Source: Pseudomonas sp. (lineage in GTDB: Bacteria > Pseudomonadota > Gammaproteobacteria > Pseudomonadales > Pseudomonadaceae). From it: 5,350 bases of DNA. The notes beneath the pieces are model-generated. The model saw only the letters and a program-made list of their open reading frames with translations. It did not search any database and was not told where the DNA came from. How positions within the stretch are numbered: position 1 is the first letter of the stretch; each line of letters starts with the position of its first letter. Location: the NCBI GenBank assembly GCA_003527165.1, contig DPSI01000445.1, positions 1 to 5,350 of the forward strand. The letters run 5' to 3'. Shown here in pieces: positions 1 through 4,431 of this stretch. Made by a program: the position numbers and the translations under genes.

Positions 1-783
1 GTCTGTATAGCGCTGACCGAGCCCAGCGGAGGCTCCGACGCGGCAAGCCTGCGCATGAAAGCCGAAACCCAGGGCGACACCTACATCCTAAACGGCGAGA
101 AGACCTCCATCTCGATGGCCGATCAGGCGGACGTCGCGGTCGTATTCGCCCGCACCGGCACCCAGGAATCACGCGCCAACGGCATCAGCGCCTTTCTTGT
201 CCCGATGAACCTGCCCGGCATCAGCACCACGCGCTTCGAGGACGCCGGCCAGCGCGCCATCGGGCGTGGCTCGATCTTCTTCGATAACGTCGAGGTGCCC
301 GCCAGCCATCGGCTCGGTGATGAGGGCCAAGGCTTCAAGCAGGTCATGCAGGGTTTCGACTACAGCCGCGCGTTGATTGGCCTGCAATGCCTGGCGGTGG
401 CCCAGCAATCGCTGGACGAGACCTGGCAGTGGCTCACCGAACGTCAGGCGTTCGGCCAGCAGCTGGCAGCATTCCAGGGGCTGACTCACCCTCTCGCCGA
501 ATACCAGACCTACGTGCAGGCCGCTCGCCTACAGTGCTTCTACGCGCTGTGGCTGAAGGATTGCGGCCAGCGGCACAATGCCGAAGCGGCGATGAACAAA
601 TGGTGGGCACCGAAACTGGCATTCGACGTGGTCAAACAGTGCATGCTCGCCCACGGTCATACCGGATGGGGCGAGGATTTGCCCTTCGCTCAGCGCATGC
701 GCGACGTTCTCGGGTTGCAGATTGGTGACGGCACGGCGCAGATCATGAAAAATATCATTGCTCGTGAATGCCTACTTCATTAG
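1..783 (+). CDS. Acyl-CoA dehydrogenase, C-terminal 260 residues (5' truncated by window edge); probably AliB-like cyclohexanecarboxyl-CoA dehydrogenase
   Basis: This FAD flavoenzyme should introduce an alpha,beta double bond into an acyl-CoA and pass electrons to ETF in the cytoplasm. The frame is open from base 1, so the gene begins upstream; the family is usually 380-390 residues, so roughly 120 are missing. Numbering from base 1, I see the middle-domain signature T-E-P-S-G-G-S-D (residues 6-13), G-E-K-T-S-I-S (32-38), the conserved E-R-x-x-F-G helix (Arg148), and the C-terminal I-G-D-G-T-A-Q-I followed by I-I-A-R-E. In most family members the catalytic base is the Glu of Y-E-G-T; here it is Asp243 (codon 727-729). 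The alternative base position used by isovaleryl-CoA dehydrogenase is Ser122, so Asp243 is the only acid at either site. This Asp, the motif style and the adjacent MarR gene suggest the alicyclic-acid branch (AliB/BadJ type). The family call is firm; the substrate is inferred. Third positions are about 82% G/C over the first 40 codons. Confidence 0.93.
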   Translation, partial: VCIALTEPSGGSDAASLRMKAETQGDTYILNGEKTSISMADQADVAVVFARTGTQESRANGISAFLVPMNLPGISTTRFEDAGQRAIGRGSIFFDNVEVPASHRLGDEGQGFKQVMQGFDYSRALIGLQCLAVAQQSLDETWQWLTERQAFGQQLAAFQGLTHPLAEYQTYVQAARLQCFYALWLKDCGQRHNAEAAMNKWWAPKLAFDVVKQCMLAHGHTGWGEDLPFAQRMRDVLGLQIGDGTAQIMKNIIARECLLH

Positions 784-816
784 ACATGCCCATTCACCCT
801 GCCCAGTAGCGGAGAT

Positions 817-836
817 CGCCGCATACTTTCACGGCG
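817..836. promoter_or_regulatory. Inverted repeat just ahead of the MarR gene, possible operator or 5'-UTR hairpin
   Basis: CGCCG (817-821) and CGGCG (832-836) form a perfect 5-base inverted repeat around a 10-base spacer. The repeat ends four bases before the AAGGAA ribosome binding site of the MarR gene. Its 20-base span is in the range of MarR-family operators, so autoregulation is possible. A short RNA hairpin or chance in GC-rich DNA is equally possible. No clear -35/-10 pair is visible in the 68-base gap (784-851), so the regulator may be transcribed from upstream. Confidence 0.25.
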
Positions 837-851
837 TCGCAAGGAACCGAA

Positions 852-1352
852 ATGACCGCGATTGAAACCAAGAGCATTCCCAACCGGCTTTTCTTCCGGT
901 TGTTTCAAACCGGTAACGTGTTGCAGCGACAAGTTCAAAAAGAGATGGGCATCAGCACCGTGCAATGGGCCGTACTGGGCGCACTGTCGCGGCCAGGTTA
1001 CGAGGATGGGATTTCGTTCAATCAGCTCACTGAGTACCTGGTAGTCAGCCGCCAGAGCCTGGACGGCGTGCTCAAGCGCATGGAGCGCGATCATCATGTG
1101 CAGCGCGTGCCGCACCCAGACGACGGTCGTGCACGGTTGGTCAGGCTGACCGCACCAGGCCGAACCTATTGGGACGCGCTGCAGGAGCGCATCATTGAGT
1201 TCTATCAGCAGGGGCTGAAGGGCTTCAGCTTCGATGACAGCGTGAATTTCCTGCATTACCTGAGCAAGCTGCAGGCTGACCTCGGTGCCGTTGCCTTGGG
1301 GCAGATCGCTGGCACCAGCGATGAATCGACGACACCAGTTATCGAGCCATGA
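852..1352 (+). CDS. MarR-family winged-helix transcriptional regulator
   Basis: This is a 166-residue cytoplasmic DNA-binding protein, a normal MarR length. The core is a winged helix-turn-helix. A helix around W-A-V-L-G-A-L (39-45) is followed by the recognition helix near S-R-Q-S-L-D-G-V-L-K-R-M (66-77). The beta wing R-V-P-H-P-D-D-G-R-A-R-L-V-R-L-T (85-100) contains the family's D-x-R mark as D-D-G-R-A-R. Helices at both ends would form the dimer. The ATG at 852 is supported by AAGGAA at 841-846 with a five-base spacer. The gene lies 68 bases behind the acyl-CoA dehydrogenase on the same strand, so co-transcription is plausible. MarR regulators such as BadR control alicyclic-acid and benzoate catabolism in Rhodopseudomonas, and a ligand such as a ring acyl-CoA would fit here. 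The ligand cannot be read from the sequence. The stop lies 8 bases from the stop of the converging MFS gene. Confidence 0.93.
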   Translation: MTAIETKSIPNRLFFRLFQTGNVLQRQVQKEMGISTVQWAVLGALSRPGYEDGISFNQLTEYLVVSRQSLDGVLKRMERDHHVQRVPHPDDGRARLVRLTAPGRTYWDALQERIIEFYQQGLKGFSFDDSVNFLHYLSKLQADLGAVALGQIAGTSDESTTPVIEP

Positions 1353-1360
1353 AGGCCCCC

Positions 1361-2548
1361 CTAGTCACCTGCCCTGCGCATCTGCATTAGCAGCAGCCAG
1401 ACGATCGCCAAGCCGGCAACTGCCATCAGTGCCGCAGCGAGGAATATGTTCTGCATACCGATGTAGACAGCCAGCGCGCCCATGATCGCCCCGGACAGCC
1501 CCAGCGCCAGATCGAAGAACATAGCGAACACGCTGAGTCCCGAACTGCGATTGACGACCCCGACGCGCGATACCACGCCCACGCCCAGCGCCGGATACAG
1601 CAACGCCAGCCCGCACCCGGTCAGGGCCGATCCGGCCAGCGCCACGCCAGGCGTGTCGGCAAGCCAGAGCATTATCAGACCGAGGATTTCCACTACCAGG
1701 CAGGCCACGGCAACTGAATAGCCACCCACCCGATTGATGAGGTTGGGGAATACCAGTCGTGTCCCTATGAAGGCGAAGGCGAACGCCGTCAGGCACCAGG
1801 CAGCGCCTTCCCAACCGCGTGCGCTGTAGTACAGCGCGATAAATGCGGTCAGCGTCCCGTAACCTACGGTCGCCAGCGCCAGACTGAGGCCAGGCGGAGC
1901 GACTTTCCACAGCACTTTACGGAACGGCAGGCGCTCGCCGGGGTTAAGCGGTGCGTCACCTCGGCGCCAGGCCAACGCCAATCCGGTCGCAGCCAGCAGC
2001 ATGGTCACCACCCCCAGGCTCCACAACCCCAGCGATTGGGCCAGGATCACGCCCAGCGGCGCGCCGATACCGACTCCGCCATAAGCCGCGACGCCGTTCC
2101 AGGAAATCATCCGCGCGGTGCTTTCCGATCCCAGGCGGCTAATGCCCCAGGTGATCGCGGAAATGCCGATAAGGCTTTGTACGAAGCCAAGGACTAACCG
2201 ACTCGTCACCATCACACCGATACTCGCGATCGGCCAGGATTCAAGCAACGCGGAAATCAACAGCAGCAGGCCGCTGATCAGACCGGACGCCATGCCGATC
2301 AGTACGGTTTTTTTTGCGCCGCGCTCATCTGCCAGCCGTCCGGCAAGGGGGCGGCAGAGCAAGGTGGTCAGATATTGCGCACCGATGACAATGCCCGCGA
2401 TGGCGGTGCTGAAACCAAGGTTTTCATGGATATAACCTGGTAGTGAGGCCAGCGGAATACCGATGGAGATGAATGAGATGAAATTGAAGACCACCAGCGA
2501 AAGTATGAAGAAGGTGTCTTTGGAGGCAGGTGTTTTCGCAGCGGGCAT
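1361..2548 (-). CDS. MFS transporter, YhhS-like (12 transmembrane helices)
   Basis: This is a 395-residue inner-membrane major facilitator that probably exchanges a small solute or drug for protons. From the ATG at 2548 the N-terminus is short and polar, followed by the first helix (about 12-33). The MFS motif A, G-R-L-A-D-E-R-G-A-K-K (70-80), sits in the loop between helices 2 and 3. Later marks shared with E. coli YhhS, as I remember it, include S-W-N-G in the N-terminal half and F-I-G-T-R-L-x-F-P-N-L-I-N-R in the C-terminal half. Length and hydrophobic pattern fit twelve helices. A TTG at 2629 would add 27 polar, Arg/Ser-rich residues; I prefer the ATG because the family begins close to the first helix, although its Shine-Dalgarno is weak. 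Codons 78-81 hold a run of eight A's (2308-2315 on the plus strand). The gene converges on the MarR gene. The substrate is unknown; the YhhS group has been linked to sugar or compound export, which is not evidence for this protein. Confidence 0.92.
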   Translation of the reverse strand: MPAAKTPASKDTFFILSLVVFNFISFISIGIPLASLPGYIHENLGFSTAIAGIVIGAQYLTTLLCRPLAGRLADERGAKKTVLIGMASGLISGLLLLISALLESWPIASIGVMVTSRLVLGFVQSLIGISAITWGISRLGSESTARMISWNGVAAYGGVGIGAPLGVILAQSLGLWSLGVVTMLLAATGLALAWRRGDAPLNPGERLPFRKVLWKVAPPGLSLALATVGYGTLTAFIALYYSARGWEGAAWCLTAFAFAFIGTRLVFPNLINRVGGYSVAVACLVVEILGLIMLWLADTPGVALAGSALTGCGLALLYPALGVGVVSRVGVVNRSSGLSVFAMFFDLALGLSGAIMGALAVYIGMQNIFLAAALMAVAGLAIVWLLLMQMRRAGD

Positions 2549-2927
2549 CGGTTCGCCTGTCGATGTGATGAATACGCGGATTGAAGATGGCGTGCCGGAT
2601 CGCGAGGGTCTGGCCCGGGCAAGAAGCAAGCGCCTGCGCCATTCAATGGCTTATGACCCCTAACCGAAGGGTTCTGATCTTGGCAAAGCGTAACTCATCA
2701 TACAACCGCAGCGGGCCAGCGGCGAATTTCCCGATTCAAACCGGCTGCGCGCCCGCGGAGGCAGCCGTCTACGTCATTGGGGCAAGTTGATCGGCACGAC
2801 AGCAGATACGACGACCGTTATCGCCAGCCATTCGTCAACACCGATCCGCTCCCCGGCGAAGGTGACACTCCAGCAGCACTGCACCACCGTTGACGTAACG
2901 CCCACTCATCTTGCTGCACTGGCCGTC

Positions 2928-3071
2928 TCAGCGCTGCTCTCGGCTGTTTGGACTGCCGAACGCCCACGATCGCCAGCCGGGCACCAACAACGCCATAGCG
3001 CTAAAAATGTGATGGTAGAAGGTGCCGAGCAGCTGCAACAACCTCTCAGCACCTCGCTCGAACCTCTTCAT
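2928..3071 (-). CDS. Doubtful small ORF, 47 residues with one hydrophobic segment
   Basis: An ATG at 3071 opens a 47-codon frame ending in TGA at 2928-2930. The product starts M-K-R-F-E-R-G-A-E-R. It then has a mostly hydrophobic stretch (about 11-33, containing G-T-F-Y-H-H-I-F-S-A-M-A-L-L-V-P-G-W) and ends in a short polar, Arg-containing tail. That layout resembles a single-span small membrane protein, and third positions are largely G or C. Against it, no Shine-Dalgarno precedes the ATG, and frames this short arise by chance in GC-rich DNA. I do not recognise it. It is kept only because it is the best small-protein candidate in this gap. Confidence 0.15.
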   Translation of the reverse strand: MKRFERGAERLLQLLGTFYHHIFSAMALLVPGWRSWAFGSPNSREQR

Positions 3072-3106
3072 CCGGCTGGGTTCAGTTTAAGAGCAACGAT
3101 AGAAAC

Positions 3107-3134
3107 AGGAGCAACAATGCCGGCCCTGGCTTAA
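3107..3134 (+). other. Five-codon minicistron with strong ribosome binding site, possible leader peptide
   Basis: AGGAG at 3107-3111 is followed after five bases by an ATG (3117) and only four further codons before TAA (3132-3134). The peptide would be M-P-A-L-A. It ends 55 bases before the preferred glycosyltransferase start at 3190. Possible explanations are a leader or translational-coupling cistron, or the original start of the downstream gene cut off by an indel: the +1 frame stays open from 3103 into the glycosyltransferase. Chance is also possible. No amino-acid run typical of an attenuator is present. Confidence 0.3.
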
Positions 3135-3176
3135 GACGCACCTGCGCGCGTGCAATACAGTGCCACGCGCCGATCC

Positions 3177-3181
3177 AGGAG
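3177..3181 (+). promoter_or_regulatory. Ribosome binding site that decides a TTG start for the glycosyltransferase
   Basis: AGGAG ends eight bases before an in-frame TTG at 3190, a near-ideal spacing. The other in-frame start, GTG at 3160, has no purine-rich sequence at a suitable distance. The first ATG nearby (3212) is in another frame. This favours the 3190 start. Confidence 0.6.
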
Positions 3182-3189
3182 ATAGCCTT

Positions 3190-3978
3190 TTGCAAAAGCA
3201 CCCGCACCGCTATGAATCTCTTACAGACGAAGGATCGTCGCGCTGCTCAAGAAAAAGCACTCTCAAGGGGTTCGATATCGATTTCTACAATGGTTCAAAT
3301 GATGAACTTATCTCGCATATCATCAAGGCGAGCGACAGCTCGTTCAGCTATATCGTCACGCCGAACATTAACCATGTGGTCCGACTCGAAGATGACAATG
3401 AATTGCGCCGCGCCTATGCCAGCGCAAGCCATAGGGTTTGTGACAGTCAAGTCTTGAAAGGCTTGCTGAAGGTCATGCACATCCATGTCCGCGAGGTTAT
3501 CCCCGGCAGCAATCTGACCGAGGAGCTCATGAGCATCGCTGAGGCGAAGAAATGGCGGGTGACCATTATGGGTAGTGATGCTTCCGAGATAAGAACGATG
3601 CGCCAGTTATACCCAAATGTGGCGTTCTTTCATCACAACCCGCCAATGGGATTCATTGATCGCCCGGCAGAAATTCAAGCGTGTCTAGATTTCGTTGTCG
3701 ATCATCCAGCTCAACTTGTCGTTCTTGCCGTAGGCTGCCCGCGTCAGGAGATTCTAGGTCGATTGATCCATGCAGACGGAAGAGCACAGGGCGTCGGGCT
3801 GTGCGTAGGTGCATCAATTAATTTCTTGTCCGGCAAGGTTAAGCGCGCACCTAAATGGATGCAGCGAATGTCGCTGGAATGGCTGCACCGTATATGCATG
3901 GAACCGCGTCGCCTGGCGAAGCGCTACGCAAGTGATGCGATTCGCATCATCCCTATCGTATTCCGTCAGTTCCGCTAA
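3190..3978 (+). CDS. WecG/TagA/CpsF-family glycosyltransferase
   Basis: This 262-residue enzyme (TTG start) belongs to the GT26 family. These enzymes move a sugar such as N-acetylmannosaminuronic acid or N-acetylmannosamine from a UDP donor onto a lipid-linked acceptor during surface polysaccharide synthesis, at the inner face of the membrane. Family marks in order are V-T-P-N-I-N-H-V (56-63), V-C-D-S-Q with Asp85 at the position of the proposed catalytic Asp of TagA, P-G-S-N-L (105-109), V-G-C-P-R-Q-E (181-187), G-V-G-L-C-V-G-A-S (201-209) and R-A-P-K-W-M-Q (219-225), followed by L-E-W-L-H-R. The C-terminal end is basic and amphipathic, as expected for the segment that docks these enzymes on the membrane. 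Length is normal. No other polysaccharide gene is visible, so the acceptor is unknown. Third positions are about 68% G/C in a 40-codon sample, below the left-hand genes. A GTG at 3160 would give 272 residues. Confidence 0.9.
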   Translation: MQKHPHRYESLTDEGSSRCSRKSTLKGFDIDFYNGSNDELISHIIKASDSSFSYIVTPNINHVVRLEDDNELRRAYASASHRVCDSQVLKGLLKVMHIHVREVIPGSNLTEELMSIAEAKKWRVTIMGSDASEIRTMRQLYPNVAFFHHNPPMGFIDRPAEIQACLDFVVDHPAQLVVLAVGCPRQEILGRLIHADGRAQGVGLCVGASINFLSGKVKRAPKWMQRMSLEWLHRICMEPRRLAKRYASDAIRIIPIVFRQFR

Positions 3979-3983
3979 TTGAC

Positions 3984-4030
3984 AAACAGGTTCACGACGT
4001 CCTGCCGATACGACAGGACTTTACCTGTTT
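3984..4030. repeat. Nested inverted repeat (8-bp outer stem, 6-bp inner stem) right after the glycosyltransferase stop
   Basis: The outer arms AAACAGGT (3984-3991) and ACCTGTTT (4023-4030) are perfect complements. Inside them, GTCCTG (3999-4004) and CAGGAC (4014-4019) form a second perfect stem with a nine-base loop. CAGG and CCTG alternate four times, so two side-by-side hairpins are an alternative fold. It starts five bases after the stop codon and may protect or end the transcript, but only three T's follow the inner stem, so it is not a classic terminator. Confidence 0.6.
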
Positions 4031-4071
4031 CGCTTTCGCGCAGCGCGACAACAGCCAAGAGTCTGTAGAGC

Positions 4072-4109
4072 CTGGATGCCTTAGCGGTAAGCATCCGGTG
4101 CAGGGATGC
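4072..4109. repeat. Hairpin with a competing downstream arm (mutually exclusive stems)
   Basis: Bases 4072-4079 pair with 4091-4098 (one G-T pair). A single bulged C (4080) follows, then TTA/TAA closing a GCGG tetraloop (4084-4087). The same right arm, GCATCC (4091-4096), can instead pair with a second GGATGC at 4104-4109 across a seven-base loop. The two folds exclude each other. This could be a structural switch, or simply the result of a repeated GGATGC. Confidence 0.5.
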
Positions 4110-4144
4110 GCGGTGCTCCGACGAAGCGCTATAGCATTGAGTGC

Positions 4145-4164
4145 GCCTTTTTCGGGCGAAAGGC
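4145..4164. repeat. Hairpin GCCTTT / AAAGGC with eight-base loop
   Basis: The arms GCCTTT (4145-4150) and AAAGGC (4159-4164) are perfect complements around TTCGGGCG. An overlapping CGCC/GGCG pairing competes with it. No T-run follows on either strand, so terminator function is not supported. It is one of at least six inverted repeats in this stretch. Confidence 0.45.
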
Positions 4165-4381
4165 TGATACGGTTCCGGTACCACACCCTGCTATGCCCCA
4201 AGCAGCCTTAATAAACGAGGCTACCAACACTAATTGAAGGCGGTTACAGAACGGGAAAACGTCTATGCGGGCGACACTACCAACCCCTGGCTACGAAGAC
4301 AGTCGCGCCAAAAACTAATGGCGAGTGGAGCTATGCGCTCAGCACGACGGAATCGATTTAAGTTGCGTTATAGAACATGAG

Positions 4382-4407
4382 ATTGCTAGTTCTAGGTCTT
4401 GCGCAAT
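4382..4407. promoter_or_regulatory. Palindromic block upstream of the nitroreductase gene, possible operator
   Basis: ATTGC (4382-4386) and GCAAT (4403-4407) face each other across 16 bases. Inside lies CTAG-TT-CTAG (4386-4395). CTAG is usually scarce in bacterial DNA, so two copies two bases apart stand out. The block is about 25 bases upstream of the nitroreductase start, where a repressor could act. A loose -10 (TATAGA, 4370-4375) lies just upstream without a good -35. Function is inferred. Confidence 0.2.
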
Positions 4408-4421
4408 GCTTAGTTTGGATC

Positions 4422-4427
4422 AGGAGG
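4422..4427 (+). promoter_or_regulatory. Strong ribosome binding site of the nitroreductase gene
   Basis: AGGAGG, within GGAGGAG, ends four bases before the ATG at 4432. It is the best Shine-Dalgarno in the window and fixes the start. Confidence 0.8.
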
Positions 4428-4431
4428 AGCT

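Larger units (their letters stand above)
2549..3189. other. Gene-poor intergenic stretch between the MFS gene and the glycosyltransferase gene
   Basis: This stretch separates two divergently read genes and should hold promoters for both. I see no convincing gene. Reading frames here start with TTG or lack ribosome binding sites, and their translations are low-complexity and rich in Ser, Thr, Arg and Pro. On the minus strand there is a loose -10 (TATGAT, 2697-2702) without a good -35. Near the right end are two good plus-strand Shine-Dalgarno sequences, at 3107-3111 and 3177-3181, and they are annotated separately. No tRNA, terminator or long repeat was found; AACCTCT occurs twice about 22 bases apart near 3040-3067. 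It could be a decayed gene or a junction between core and variable DNA. Confidence 0.5.
3979..4431. other. Structured non-coding stretch after the glycosyltransferase; possible ncRNA or dispersed extragenic repeat
   Basis: These 453 bases hold no convincing gene. The first 240 are dense in inverted repeats: 3984-4030 (nested), 4036-4048 (TCGCGC-A-GCGCGA), 4072-4098, 4145-4164, 4188-4205 (CTGCT/AGCAG) and 4204-4222 (AGCCT/AGGCT). Two overlapping 69-codon minus-strand frames (3975-4184 and 3992-4201) cross the same stretch, and neither has a ribosome binding site or a recognisable product. A 48-codon TTG frame at 4234-4380 also looks non-coding. No T-run marks a clean rho-independent terminator. 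Bases 4223-4431 form a plain, AT-richer leader to the nitroreductase. The structured part may be an untranslated RNA or one copy of an extragenic repeat family. Confidence 0.45.

Noticed and set aside
1345..1370. Bidirectional terminator between the MarR and MFS genes
   Set aside because: Only 8 bases separate the stops, and no inverted repeat with flanking A/T runs is visible there.
2549..2629. Longer MFS protein starting at TTG 2629
   Set aside because: It would add 27 polar residues before the first helix, unlike the family. The ATG at 2548 gives the usual length of about 395.
2787..3134. 115-codon plus-strand reading frame in the gap before the glycosyltransferase
   Set aside because: It starts with TTG and has no Shine-Dalgarno. 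Its translation is low-complexity (Thr, Ser, Ala, Pro, Arg) without a motif. Only its last five codons have their own ATG and ribosome binding site.
3212..3457. ATG-started 81-codon frame inside the 5' part of the glycosyltransferase
   Set aside because: It is out of frame with the conserved family motifs, which run uninterrupted in the frame starting at 3190. It is a shadow frame.
3979..4007. TTGACA (3979-3984) as a -35 box of a promoter behind the glycosyltransferase
   Set aside because: The hexamer is perfect, but no acceptable -10 lies 16-18 bases downstream, and the segment is occupied by the nested inverted repeat.
3975..4201. Two overlapping 69-codon minus-strand frames across the hairpin-rich stretch
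   Set aside because: They overlap each other in different frames, lack ribosome binding sites and show no domain. The inverted repeats explain the sequence better than coding does.
3979..4260. Integron attC site or cassette boundary
   Set aside because: The hairpin content suggested it, but no RYYYAAC/GTTRRRY core pair in the right arrangement is present, nor a second site after the nitroreductase.
4234..4380. 48-codon TTG frame (L-K-A-V-T-E-R-E-N-V-Y-A-G-D...) before the nitroreductase
   Set aside because: It begins right after a stop with no Shine-Dalgarno and becomes an Arg/Ser-rich tail. It could be a gene remnant, but nothing supports expression.
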